19,134 nt of DNA from Alphaproteobacteria bacterium (GTDB lineage Bacteria > Pseudomonadota > Alphaproteobacteria > Micropepsales > Micropepsaceae): contig JAFKFF010000222.1 in NCBI GenBank assembly GCA_017307315.1, positions 1-19,134 of the forward strand, written 5' to 3'. The position numbers and the translations under genes are program-made. Numbering within the stretch: the stretch's first letter is position 1; the number at the start of each line of letters is the position of its first letter. This document shows, piece by piece, positions 1 through 7,420 of the stretch. The notes below the pieces were generated by a model. It was not told where the DNA came from, searched no databases, and saw only the letters and a program-made list of their open reading frames with translations.

Positions 1-1
1 G

Positions 2-1786
2 CTAGAAGAAGTGGCCGTGAATGTGGATCGGGTGTCCCATCATGGTGTCGTTGATGAGATTCACCCGCACCCGCTCGCCTTCGACGAATGGAATGGGCTC
101 GTGGACCTCCGACATCTTCTCGCCGTCGAACGACCACATGAAACGCTCCATGTTGCCGGTTAGGTGGATGTCGATGCTGCGCGATGGCGCGCGGACGTCG
201 GGATTGCGCTCGAGCGCCATCAGATCGCGGTAGACGAGCACCTTATGGCCGGCATTCTCCAGTCCCTGGCCGGGCTCGCCGGTCCGATCCATCGGCATCG
301 GCGAGATGGTCTGAACGCCCGGTCCCCTCCTGACTTGAGGCGCGTTCGAGAAATCGCGCATGTCCATCGAGCCCATGTCCATAGAGCCGTGGTCCATGCC
401 CGCCATTGCTCCGGACTGGCCGCCCGCGGCCGAATGATCCATGCCGGCCATGCCGCCCGCGCGGCCCGACATTGCACTGTGATCCATGCCGGCCATGCCC
501 GCGTGGTCCATCGGCATCGCGCTATGGTCCATGTTGCCCATAGCCGCCGCGCCGCCGGCCATCGCGCCGGTCGCAAGCGCGGCCGATGCGTTCTGCTCTG
601 CGGTGGGATCGATGCCGTCCATGCCGCCTGACATGTCCATTCCGTCCATTCCGCCATGACTCATCGACATGTCGCCCATGCCCATGTCTTTCATGGTCGC
701 GAGCGGACGCTCACGCAGCGGCGGCACCGCCGCGCTCATTCCGGCGCGCGGCGCTAGCGTCGCGCGCGCCATACCTGAACGGTCGATCGCCTCGCCGATG
801 AGCGTGAAGGCCCGATCCTCCGTCGGCGTGACGATCGCGTCATAGGTTTCAGCGACGCCGATCTGGAATTCCTGGACCTCGACCGGCCTGACGTTCTGCC
901 CGTCGGCCTGAACAATGGTCATGGGCAGCTCAGGAATGCGGACGTTGAAGGTGGTCATCGCCGAAGCGTTGATGAACCGCAGGCGCACCCGCTCGCCCGG
1001 CGTGAACAGCGCGGTCCAATTATCCATCGGGCCGTGGCCGTTGACGAGATAGGTGTAGATCGATCCCGTCGCGTCCGAGATGTCGGTCGGGTCCATCCGC
1101 ATCCCTCCCCACATCATGCGCTGCTCGGCGGTCTGGTCGCGTCCAGCCAGCAGGCCAACAAGGGTCTGCTTCTGGAAGTTGAAGCCGCCCGGATTAACCT
1201 TCATGTTACGAAAGATCGCTTCGGGCGACATCTGGCTGTGATCGGAAAGCACGACGACGTGCTCGCGGTCGTACTGGACCGGATCTTCCCCGGCAGGATC
1301 GATAACGATCGGGCCGTAGTGGCCAAGCTGCTCCTGCAAACCGGAATGACTGTGATACCAGTAGGTGCCGTTCTGCTTGATTGGGAACTCATAGAGGTAG
1401 CTCGAACGCGGCCCGATTCCGGGAAAGGAGACGCCCGGCACGCCGTCATGCTGTGGCGGCACGAGGAGGCCGTGCCAATGGATCGAACTGTCCTCGTCCA
1501 GAGCGTTGACGACATTCAGCCGCACCATCTGTCCTTCGCGCAGTCGGATTAGCGGTGCGGGTATGGTGCCGTTGATGCCGATCGCGGGCGACGATCGCCC
1601 ATCAATCATCATCGTCTGTCGCGCGATCGTGAGCGTGATGTCCTCGCCCGAAACAGTCGGCAGCGGTCTTACGATGCCTTGCGAGACGGGCTGCGCCCAA
1701 GCGGGGAGCCAGGATGCAAGCGCGGCCGTGCCGCCGAGCGCGGCAGTTCCGCGAAGCAGCATGCGGCGATCAATCAAGGCGGTCAT
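2..1786 (-). CDS. copA: CopA/PcoA-type multicopper oxidase, C-terminally truncated by TAG
   Basis: Periplasmic multicopper oxidase of the copper-resistance CopA/PcoA family, which oxidises and sequesters copper. The N-terminus has a Tat signal (RRMLLRG, residues 7-13, then a hydrophobic stretch ending in AWAQ). Copper-ligand motifs seen are HWHG (103-106), YWYHSHSG (142-149) and HPIHIHGHFF (585-594). Residues 365-476 form a Met/His-rich copper-binding insert. The reading frame stops at TAG, positions 4-2, straight after HGHFF. Family members normally continue with Glu-Leu and about 50-60 residues that include an HCHLLYHM-type motif holding the type 1 Cys ligand. A single change GAG to TAG would explain the stop, so this copy may be inactive, or the base may be an error at the sequence edge. 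The ATG at 1784-1786 follows an AGGATGATGG stretch. A MerR-type promoter lies about 90 bases upstream. Family assignment is firm; the truncation is read from only a few edge bases. Confidence 0.93.
   Translation of the reverse strand: MTALIDRRMLLRGTAALGGTAALASWLPAWAQPVSQGIVRPLPTVSGEDITLTIARQTMMIDGRSSPAIGINGTIPAPLIRLREGQMVRLNVVNALDEDSSIHWHGLLVPPQHDGVPGVSFPGIGPRSSYLYEFPIKQNGTYWYHSHSGLQEQLGHYGPIVIDPAGEDPVQYDREHVVVLSDHSQMSPEAIFRNMKVNPGGFNFQKQTLVGLLAGRDQTAEQRMMWGGMRMDPTDISDATGSIYTYLVNGHGPMDNWTALFTPGERVRLRFINASAMTTFNVRIPELPMTIVQADGQNVRPVEVQEFQIGVAETYDAIVTPTEDRAFTLIGEAIDRSGMARATLAPRAGMSAAVPPLRERPLATMKDMGMGDMSMSHGGMDGMDMSGGMDGIDPTAEQNASAALATGAMAGGAAAMGNMDHSAMPMDHAGMAGMDHSAMSGRAGGMAGMDHSAAGGQSGAMAGMDHGSMDMGSMDMRDFSNAPQVRRGPGVQTISPMPMDRTGEPGQGLENAGHKVLVYRDLMALERNPDVRAPSRSIDIHLTGNMERFMWSFDGEKMSEVHEPIPFVEGERVRVNLINDTMMGHPIHIHGHFF
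359..694 (-). repeat. Met/His-rich MDHSxM repeat region inside the copper oxidase
   Basis: Codons 365-476 of the oxidase encode clustered Met, His and Asp. Near-repeats are MDHSAM (419-424), MDHAGM (426-431), MDHSAM (434-439), MDHSAA (449-454) and MDHGSM (464-469), preceded by a GMxxMxMSHGGMDGMDMSGGM-like run from about residue 369 to 389. Such runs in CopA/PcoA proteins bind several copper ions per molecule. The repeats are imperfect, and repeat number can be expected to vary between strains. Confidence 0.85.
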
Positions 1787-1875
1787 CCATCATCCTGAAA
1801 ATTTGCGGGGCCTTACCGGCCATACGCGCGTGGCGACCATGTCCCTCATGGCAGAGTCGAAAAATGCTCAGCGAC

Positions 1876-1906
1876 AACATGGGGTCTGACACGGTGTCAG
1901 GGTCAA
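1876..1906 (-). promoter_or_regulatory. MerR-family (CueR-type) operator-promoter for the oxidase gene
   Basis: Read on the minus strand: -35 TTGACC (1906-1901), a 19-bp spacer (1900-1882), and -10 CATGTT (1881-1876). The spacer begins with a 15-bp dyad, CTGACACCGTGTCAG (1900-1886), with 7-bp arms around one base. An over-long 19-bp spacer holding a dyad is the hallmark of MerR-family activated promoters. The same arrangement, nearly identical in sequence, occurs before the copper ATPase at 4619. CueR encoded at 7022 is the likely activator. Transcription would start near 1870, leaving a leader of about 85 bases. Confidence 0.82.
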
Positions 1907-1911
1907 GTGCC

Positions 1912-2481
1912 TTATCTTCGCCCGGCGATCTCGACCGCCAGTCTTTGCCGTGCGCGATAAAGTCGTGTCTCGACGGCTTTCGCGCTGATTCCCAGCACCT
2001 CGGCGGTTTCGGCTTGGGTCATTCCCTCGACCGCGCGGAGAATCAGCGTTTCACGCAGATTGGCCGGGAGAATGGCAATCGCAGCGTTGACGAGCCTCAG
2101 CTCCTCTCGGTCGGCGGCGAGCGTGTCGATCGCTGGCAGGTCGTCGGCGATATTCGCTGCGTGCTCCGTTGGAAACACCGCGGAAATCAATCGCCGCACC
2201 GCTCGCCGACGCCGCCAGTCGCGCGCCTTGTTGATCGCGATGCGCGCGAGCCAAGCGCGCATCGGCCGCGCCATGTCGAACCTGCGGAGCGATCCGTGCG
2301 CGGCGACAAACACGTCCTGGAGGATGTCGAGCGCCTCTTCGTCATCGCCGATGATGCGGGCGATCAGGCGGTGCAATGGCTGCTTGTGACGGCTGACGAT
2401 TTCCGCGAACGCCTCTTGCCGACCGACAAGCGCCAGCGCAACCAGCTCGCCGTCCGTGCGGTCGGCCAAGCCGTCGTTCAC
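1912..2481 (-). CDS. cnrH: ECF sigma factor, CnrH-like
   Basis: A 189-residue extracytoplasmic-function sigma factor that would direct RNA polymerase to metal-response promoters when released from its anti-sigma factor. Region 2 spans about residues 22-92 (QDVFVAAHGSLRRFD, then a RAWLARIAINKARDWRRRR segment). Region 4 spans about 138-185 (LPANLRETLILR, then a helix-turn-helix around MTQAETAEVLGISAKAVETR). The start is GTG at 2481-2479, overlapping the stop of the sensor gene as GTGA, so translation is probably coupled. Gene order anti-sigma, sensor, sigma equals cnrYXH of Cupriavidus metallidurans, where CnrH responds to Ni/Co. The symbol is given by this synteny and by the sensor match; the sigma sequence alone would only support 'ECF sigma factor'. 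Its target promoters are not recognisable to me in the window. Confidence 0.88.
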   Translation of the reverse strand: MNDGLADRTDGELVALALVGRQEAFAEIVSRHKQPLHRLIARIIGDDEEALDILQDVFVAAHGSLRRFDMARPMRAWLARIAINKARDWRRRRAVRRLISAVFPTEHAANIADDLPAIDTLAADREELRLVNAAIAILPANLRETLILRAVEGMTQAETAEVLGISAKAVETRLYRARQRLAVEIAGRR

Positions 2482-2915
2482 CGGGGTTCTTCGGTCAGCG
2501 CCTTGGTCACGGCAGCATCGAACTTCGCCGCCTGTTCCGGCCTCAACAGCTCGCGCATCGCAAAAATATGCGCCAGTGTCTCCTTCTGTAGCTGGCCCAT
2601 CGTGCGGTGCGAGGCATCGACCGCGGCGGCGACGCGCGGGCCATTGCCGTGTTCGGCGGCAATCGCACCGGCAAGATCAGCGTTCTCGGCCCGCATTTCG
2701 AGTTCGAGCGCGCGGCGCCGAACCGCAAAGCTCGCTTCGAGCGCCTCAAGTCTGCGCTGCTGCTCGGGGTCGAGCGAGAGCTGCTCGTGCAGGACCGCGT
2801 GGAGTTCTGCTGCTGGCTGCGGCGGAGCGGGAAGGAAATATCGCCCGACCAGCACACCTAAGACTGCGGCAGCGAATGCGATCAGCCCGACGAGGGCAAG
2901 CTGGCGCGCGCTCAT
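2478..2915 (-). CDS. cnrX: CnrX-like periplasmic metal sensor
   Basis: A 145-residue sensor with one N-terminal membrane anchor (about residues 6-28) and a helical periplasmic domain. From memory of CnrX, its metal ligands are H42, H46, E63, H119 and M123. Here the matching residues are H39 and H43 (ELHAVLHE), E60 (LEASFAVRRR), H116 and M120 (LAHIFAMREL): the intervals 4, 17, 56 and 4 are identical. In the known system metal binding to CnrX relieves inhibition of the sigma factor by CnrY. The ATG at 2915-2913 overlaps the upstream gene's TGA (ATGA). An upstream in-frame extension to 3227 exists but lacks family character and would run through the anti-sigma gene, so I use the internal ATG. 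The metal sensed (Ni, Co, or something else such as Zn or Cu) cannot be fixed from sequence. Confidence 0.88.
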   Translation of the reverse strand: MSARQLALVGLIAFAAAVLGVLVGRYFLPAPPQPAAELHAVLHEQLSLDPEQQRRLEALEASFAVRRRALELEMRAENADLAGAIAAEHGNGPRVAAAVDASHRTMGQLQKETLAHIFAMRELLRPEQAAKFDAAVTKALTEEPR

Positions 2916-3193
2916 CGCGGTTCGAGCAGCAAGGACGAGGGCGCCAGCGGGCTCGGCGCCCCGAACGGTGCCAGCGTGGACGCTGCGCGCGCTTCGGCGG
3001 ACGGCACGGCATTGCTGACGATCCCGAGCACGAGCGCGAATGCGGCCGCGCTCAGCGTCGCGCCGACCGCCAGGCCGGACGAAGGCGGCCGGCCCTCGAT
3101 CGCCGACATTACCCGGTCTTCCAGCCCGGCGAGGCCGGGATGGGTCTCTGCCCCGGCAATGCGCGCCAGCGCGTTGTCGATATTGCTGCTCAT
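2912..3193 (-). CDS. cnrY: CnrY-like membrane anti-sigma factor
   Basis: A 93-residue protein with about 40 N-terminal cytosolic residues, one membrane segment (GLAVGATLSAAAFALVLGIV, about residues 40-59) and a short periplasmic tail rich in Ala, Pro and Ser (APFGAPSPLAPSSLLLEPR). Size, topology and first position in a three-gene overlapping set with a CnrX-like sensor and an ECF sigma factor match CnrY, which holds the sigma factor at the membrane. Sequence similarity of CnrY proteins is low, so the call rests mainly on context and topology. The ATG at 3193-3191 has AAGG about 12 bases upstream. The gene is divergent from copC across a 123-base gap. Confidence 0.72.
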   Translation of the reverse strand: MSSNIDNALARIAGAETHPGLAGLEDRVMSAIEGRPPSSGLAVGATLSAAAFALVLGIVSNAVPSAEARAASTLAPFGAPSPLAPSSLLLEPR

Positions 3194-3316
3194 CGCCTGA
3201 CCTTCTTTCTGCCTCCATCATACGCATGGCGCGGATCTTGCCCTCATCTAAACCGGGTTGAGGGATGCGTGCGGCGACTGCGTATCGCCTAACATGGATT
3301 CCAAAAGGAGATCGAA
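3194..3316. promoter_or_regulatory. Divergent control region between the cnrYXH-like set and copCD
   Basis: This 123-base gap must hold promoters for both directions. Seen on the plus strand: TTGAGG (3258-3263), 17 bases, then CGTATC (3281-3286), a weak sigma-70-like candidate for copC, and a strong ribosome site AAAAGGAG (3303-3310) six bases before the copC ATG. A small dyad (AACC, G, GGTT on the plus strand, 3251-3259) sits near the middle and reads AACC on both strands, which could serve an ECF-type -35 in either direction. I found no convincing -10 partner. No CTGACA-TGTCAG dyad is present here. Confidence 0.35.
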
Positions 3317-3700
3317 ATGAAGTTCCGACTGATGATCGCCGCGCTCGCGGCGTTGGGAACGCTGAGCGTCCCCGCCGCCGCCCTCGCGCACCCGAGGATC
3401 GTCGCGGCGACGCCCGCCGCGAACGCCACCGTCACGCCGACCAGGACGGTGCGGCTCACCTTCAGCGAGCGCGTCATGCCCCGACTGTCGAGCGCAACGC
3501 TGACGATGACCTCTATGCCGGGCATGGCGAACCATGTCATGCAGGTGACGGGCGTGACGAGCGCGGTATCGGAAGACGACAAGTCGATCACCCTCACCAG
3601 CGCCAAGCCGCTTTCGGCCGGGAGCTACCGGGTCGATTGGGTGATCGTCGGCGCCGACACGCACCGCATCACGGGCACGCACGCCTTCTCGGTCCGCTAG
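3317..3700 (+). CDS. copC: CopC periplasmic copper-binding protein
   Basis: A 127-residue protein with a signal peptide (cleavage expected after ALA, residue 24) so that H25 becomes the first mature residue. In CopC proteins the N-terminal His together with an Asp-x-His near the C-terminus binds Cu(II); here these are H25 and D114-T-H116 in VGADTHRITGTHAF. A Met/His cluster, M64, M67, M70, H73 and M75, matches the place of the Cu(I) site found in some members. The domain core (HPRIVAATPAANATV, then VRLTFSERV, then LSAGSYRVDW) is typical. The start has an excellent ribosome site (AAAAGGAG). It is followed after three bases by copD, its usual partner in copper uptake or handling across the inner membrane. 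Confidence 0.95.
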   Translation: MKFRLMIAALAALGTLSVPAAALAHPRIVAATPAANATVTPTRTVRLTFSERVMPRLSSATLTMTSMPGMANHVMQVTGVTSAVSEDDKSITLTSAKPLSAGSYRVDWVIVGADTHRITGTHAFSVR

Positions 3701-3703
3701 GGC

Positions 3704-4606
3704 ATGACCGACTGGCTCGGCGTGGCGCTGCGCTTCGGGGTCTATGCCGATCTGCTGCTGCTGTTCGGGCTGGCCGCCTATCCGCTCTACGCGGCCAGCC
3801 CATCTCGGCCATTGGGCGGTCGCCTGATGATCGCCGGCGTCGCCGGTCTCGGCCTGCTGCTATCGATCCTGTCCTTTCTGCAGACGGTCGCTTCGATGGC
3901 GCGCACGACGATCGCCGGCGTCGATCGCGAGACGTTCGATTTCGTCTTGTTCGAGACGCCACCGGGCGATGCATTCCTGTGGCGGACCGCGTCGCTCGCA
4001 ATAGCCCTCGTCGCAGCGCTTTTGCGATCCGCGAAGATCCGATCGCCGATGGTGGCCCTCGGCGCCGGCGTAGCGCTCGGCACGCTTGCCTGGACCGGCC
4101 ACGCCGCGGTCACCGAAGGCGCTGCGGGCACCATCCATCGTCTGGCCGATGGCCTGCATCTGCTGGCCGCGGGTGCCTGGCTCGGTGCGCTCGCGGTCCT
4201 CGTCACACTGCTCTTCGCGCGCATCGAGGACGATCGGTCGGCCGCCTCGGCACGCTCGGCGCTGGCGGGGTTTGCGGTGGCCGGCTCGATCATCGTCGCC
4301 GTGATCGTGGCGACCGGCCTCATCAACGTCTGGATGATCGTCGGCGTGGAGGGTGCCTTGCGGCTGCCGACGACGCTCTATGGGCAGCTCCTGATCGCAA
4401 AGCTGTTGCTATTCGCGGCGATGCTCGGGCTTGCGACCGTCAACCGGTGGCGGCTGACGCCGCGATTGGCGTTACGGGACGCCGGTAGCGCTTCCGGCGG
4501 CGTTCGCGCGCTGCGGGTCAGCATCGCGCTGGAAACGAGTGCGGCAGTGCTGATCCTCGCGCTGGTCGCGTGGCTGGGAACGCTGTCGCCGCAGCCGACG
4601 ATGTAG
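3704..4606 (+). CDS. copD: CopD copper-resistance inner-membrane protein
   Basis: A 300-residue integral membrane protein with about eight hydrophobic helices, matching CopD/PcoD. The conserved central segment is visible as LAWTGHAAVTEGAAGTIHRL followed by ADGLHLLAAGAWLGAL (about residues 127-163), with His residues that may bind copper within the membrane. CopD works with CopC and is usually taken to move copper into the cytoplasm. The start ATG lies three bases after the copC stop with no good ribosome site of its own, so translational coupling to copC is likely. No terminator is seen before the next promoter at 4619. Confidence 0.93.
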   Translation: MTDWLGVALRFGVYADLLLLFGLAAYPLYAASPSRPLGGRLMIAGVAGLGLLLSILSFLQTVASMARTTIAGVDRETFDFVLFETPPGDAFLWRTASLAIALVAALLRSAKIRSPMVALGAGVALGTLAWTGHAAVTEGAAGTIHRLADGLHLLAAGAWLGALAVLVTLLFARIEDDRSAASARSALAGFAVAGSIIVAVIVATGLINVWMIVGVEGALRLPTTLYGQLLIAKLLLFAAMLGLATVNRWRLTPRLALRDAGSASGGVRALRVSIALETSAAVLILALVAWLGTLSPQPTM

Positions 4607-4618
4607 CCCACGCCGCCC

Positions 4619-4649
4619 TTGACTCTGACATGATGTCAGACTTCATATG
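4619..4649 (+). promoter_or_regulatory. MerR-family (CueR-type) operator-promoter for the copper ATPase and cueR
   Basis: -35 TTGACT (4619-4624), a 19-bp spacer (4625-4643), and -10 CATATG (4644-4649). The dyad TCTGACATGATGTCAGA (4624-4640) has perfect 8-bp arms around G4632. It matches the promoter facing the oxidase gene almost base for base and resembles the layout of mer-type promoters. Transcription would begin about 4656, only some 18 bases before the ATPase start at 4674. Because cueR overlaps the end of the ATPase gene, this promoter would place CueR under its own control. Confidence 0.85.
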
Positions 4650-4673
4650 GACAGGCATGGAAGGATTTCCGCT

Positions 4674-7025
4674 ATGAACCATGCCGATCACCACCATCAT
4701 CTGGGCGCGAGTTGCTGCGCGACGAAGCCTGCGGAGGGAAGCGCGATTGATCCCGTCTGCGGGATGACCGTCGATCCGGAGGCGACCCCGCATCATGCCC
4801 GACATGACGGCGAGGATTATCATTTCTGCGGCGCCGGCTGCCGGATGAAGTTCGTCGGCGATCCCGAACGCTATCTCGGCGATGGGCCGCGCCCCGAGCC
4901 GGAAGCGACGCCGGGCGCGATCTGGACCTGCCCGATGCACCCCGAAATCCGGCAGGAAGGCCCGGGCACCTGCCCGATCTGCGGCATGGCGCTCGAACCC
5001 GAAGAACCGAGCCTCGACGATGCGCCCAACCCCGAGCTGGTCGATTTCACGCGCCGTTTCTGGGTCTCTGCGGTGCTGGCGGTGCCCCTCCTGATCGTGT
5101 CGATGGTCGCCGAGATGCTCGGCCTGCGGATCGTTAGCCCCGAGGCGTCGCCTTGGGTGCAACTCGCTTTGACCGCGCCGATCGTGCTGTGGGCTGGCAA
5201 GCCATTCTTCGAGCGTGGCTGGGCTTCGATCAAGACGCGGCACCTCAACATGTTCACGCTGATCTCGATCGGTGTCGGCGCGGCCTTCCTCTACAGTCTC
5301 GTCGCGACCTTCGCCCCCGGACTGTTTCCGCCGACCTTCCGCATGCACGGCGGCATGGTCCCGGTCTATTACGAAGCAGCCGGCGCGGTCGTGACGCTGG
5401 TGCTGCTTGGGCAGGTGTTGGAGCTGCGGGCTCGCGCAGCGACCGGAAAGGCAATCCGGGCCTTGCTCGATCTCGCGCCCAAGACAGCGCGCCGCGTTCG
5501 TGCGGACGGTTCCGAGGAAGAGGTGTCGGTCGGAGACGTTATGGCCGGCGACCGTCTGCGCATCCGTCCCGGTGATGCGATTCCCGTTGATGGCGTCGTC
5601 GTCGAAGGTCGGTCCTCGGTAGACGAATCGATGCTGACAGGTGAGCCGGTGCCGGTCGAGAAGACGGCTGAGGCACAGGTCACCGGCGGCACCGTCAACG
5701 GGACCGGCAGCCTCGTCATCGAGGCGCAAGCGGTCGGGTCCGACACGATGCTCGCGCGGATCGTGCGGATGGTCGCGGAGGCCCAGCGCAGCCGAGCGCC
5801 GATCCAGGCGGTCGCCGATCGCATTTCGGGCTGGTTCGTGCCCCTGGTCGTCGCCATTGCGCTTGCGGCCTTCGTCGTCTGGAACTTCGTAGGTCCAGAA
5901 CCGCGCTTCGGCCATGCACTCTTGAATGCCATCGCGGTGCTCATCATCGCCTGTCCCTGTGCGCTCGGCCTCGCCACGCCGATGTCGATCATGGTCGGCA
6001 CCGGCCGCGGCGCGCACGCTGGCGTTCTCGTCAAGAATGCCGAGGCGCTTCAGGCGATGGAAAAGATCGACACCCTCGTCATCGACAAGACCGGGACGAT
6101 CACCGAAGGCAAACCCAAGCTGATCGCCGTGAACGCTGACGGGACCGAAGACGAAAGCGAGCTTCTGGCTCTTGCCGCGGCGGTTGAAGGGCAATCGGAG
6201 CATCCGCTCGCGCATGCGATCGTCGTGGCGGCGAGGGACCGCGGACTGAAACTGGAGGCCGTCCAGGATTTCGAATCGCAAACTGGGCTCGGCGTCAGCG
6301 CAACGGTCAACGGACGTTCCGTGGTTATCGGAAACGCTGCGCAGCTTCGCCGGATTGGTGTCGATCCGTCGGCACTCGAATCCCAAGCGGAGGCACATCG
6401 TAAGGACGGTGCGAGCGTGATGTTTGTCGCGGTCGATGACGCTCCCGCTGGGCTGCTCGCCGTCGCCGATCCAGTCCGTGACCATGCCGCCGACGCAATT
6501 GCAACGCTGCGCGCCGACGGCCTCAAGGTGGTGATGCTCACTGGCGACAACACCCTCACAGCTCAAGCCGTTGCGAGGCAGGTGGGCGGGCTCGATGCGG
6601 TGCATGCCGATCTCAGGCCCGACGACAAGGCGCGGATCGTCGGCGAACTTAAAGCCTCTGGCGCGAAAGTCGCGATGGCGGGCGACGGCATCAATGACGC
6701 GCCCGCGCTCGCCGCCGCCGATGTCGGCCTCGCAATGGGGACGGGCACGGACGTGGCGATCGAGAGCGCTGGCATGACGCTCACCCGCGGCGACCTGTCC
6801 GCGATCGTGCGCGCTCGCCGCTTGGCCAACGCGACGATGCGCAATATCCGCCAGAACCTGTTCTTCTCGTTCCTGTTCAACGGAATCGGTGTGCCGGTCG
6901 CGGCGGGCGTGCTCTATCCGCCGTTCGGCATTCTGATGTCGCCGATGTTCGCGGGCGCTGCGATGGCGCTTTCGTCCTTCACCGTTGTCGCCAATGCACT
7001 GCGTCTGAACCGAGTGAAGCTGTGA
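4674..7025 (+). CDS. copA: Copper-translocating P1B-type ATPase with YHS and metal-binding N-terminal domains
   Basis: A 783-residue ATPase exporting Cu(I) from the cytoplasm. The N-terminus is His-rich (ADHHHH), then a YHS domain (about 25-70; DPVCGMTV, then HFCGAGC with C29, C52, C56) and a second metal-binding domain (W84-TCPMHPEI, then [12 protein letters not shown] with C86, C100, C103). There is no classical CxxC HMA domain. Core motifs: [11 protein letters not shown] (CPC 427-429), phosphorylation motif DKTGT at D471, [14 protein letters not shown], and GDGINDAPA (670-678). An in-frame ATG at 4647 lies inside the -10 box and cannot be the start; the ATG at 4674 follows AAGGA (4661-4665). 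The stop overlaps the cueR start as GTGA. It is named copA in some schemes, not to be confused with the oxidase at 2-1786; copB or actP are alternatives. Confidence 0.95.
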   Translation: MNHADHHHHLGASCCATKPAEGSAIDPVCGMTVDPEATPHHARHDGEDYHFCGAGCRMKFVGDPERYLGDGPRPEPEATPGAIWTCPMHPEIRQEGPGTCPICGMALEPEEPSLDDAPNPELVDFTRRFWVSAVLAVPLLIVSMVAEMLGLRIVSPEASPWVQLALTAPIVLWAGKPFFERGWASIKTRHLNMFTLISIGVGAAFLYSLVATFAPGLFPPTFRMHGGMVPVYYEAAGAVVTLVLLGQVLELRARAATGKAIRALLDLAPKTARRVRADGSEEEVSVGDVMAGDRLRIRPGDAIPVDGVVVEGRSSVDESMLTGEPVPVEKTAEAQVTGGTVNGTGSLVIEAQAVGSDTMLARIVRMVAEAQRSRAPIQAVADRISGWFVPLVVAIALAAFVVWNFVGPEPRFGHALLNAIAVLIIACPCALGLATPMSIMVGTGRGAHAGVLVKNAEALQAMEKIDTLVIDKTGTITEGKPKLIAVNADGTEDESELLALAAAVEGQSEHPLAHAIVVAARDRGLKLEAVQDFESQTGLGVSATVNGRSVVIGNAAQLRRIGVDPSALESQAEAHRKDGASVMFVAVDDAPAGLLAVADPVRDHAADAIATLRADGLKVVMLTGDNTLTAQAVARQVGGLDAVHADLRPDDKARIVGELKASGAKVAMAGDGINDAPALAAADVGLAMGTGTDVAIESAGMTLTRGDLSAIVRARRLANATMRNIRQNLFFSFLFNGIGVPVAAGVLYPPFGILMSPMFAGAAMALSSFTVVANALRLNRVKL

Positions 7026-7411
7026 AGATTGGCGCGGCCTCGGACGCCAGCGGCGTTTCGCAGCGGATGATCCGCCACTATGAGAAGATCGGCTTGGTGC
7101 CGCAGCCGCCGCGCCGCGACAGCGGCTATCGTGACTATTCCGCAGCCGATGTTCAGCGCTTACATTTCATTGCCAACGCCCGCGACCTCGGTTTTCCGAT
7201 AGAGGAAATTCGGACATTGCTGGGATTGTGGAGCGATCAGGATCGCTCGTCAGCCGACGTCAAGCAGTTAGCGACCGCGCGGGCCGGCGAGCTTCACCGA
7301 AAAGCGCTAGCACTGGAACGAATGCGCCACGCGCTGCTTGACCTAGCAGCGCGTTGCCATGGCGATGACCGCCCTGATTGTCCGATCATTGACACGCTTG
7401 AGCAGCATTAG
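7022..7411 (+). CDS. cueR: CueR-type MerR-family copper-responsive activator
   Basis: A 129-residue MerR-family regulator. The N-terminal winged helix reads [18 protein letters not shown], then a dimerisation helix, then the metal loop with C112 and C120 in [12 protein letters not shown], matching the CueR loop in position and spacing. S77 is present at the position that marks monovalent-metal (Cu, Ag, Au) sensors. CueR distorts 19-bp-spaced promoters to switch them on; two such promoters are present (1876-1906 and 4619-4649). The GTG start at 7022 overlaps the ATPase stop by four bases (GTGA), so it is transcribed and probably translated with the ATPase, giving autoregulation. This differs from the common arrangement in which cueR is divergent from its target. 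Confidence 0.94.
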   Translation: MKIGAASDASGVSQRMIRHYEKIGLVPQPPRRDSGYRDYSAADVQRLHFIANARDLGFPIEEIRTLLGLWSDQDRSSADVKQLATARAGELHRKALALERMRHALLDLAARCHGDDRPDCPIIDTLEQH

Positions 7412-7420
7412 CGCTAGCCT

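Noticed and set aside
1714..3018. A 434-codon open frame on the plus strand opposite the sigma and sensor genes
   Set aside because: The minus-strand genes here have clear families and start-stop overlaps; this frame is low-complexity Arg/Ala/Ser.
2916..3227. A 5' extension of the sensor gene to an ATG at 3227
   Set aside because: It would overlap the whole anti-sigma gene, and the added residues are Arg/Gly-rich without a signal. The internal ATG gives a proper membrane anchor.
4647..4673. An upstream in-frame ATG for the copper ATPase
   Set aside because: It lies within the -10 box (CATATG), upstream of the expected transcript start. The ATG at 4674 has a ribosome site.
4518..6605. A 695-codon open frame on the minus strand opposite the copper ATPase
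   Set aside because: It is antisense to a gene with every P-type ATPase motif. The translation is rich in Arg, Asp and His with no domain, as expected of shadow frames in high-GC DNA.
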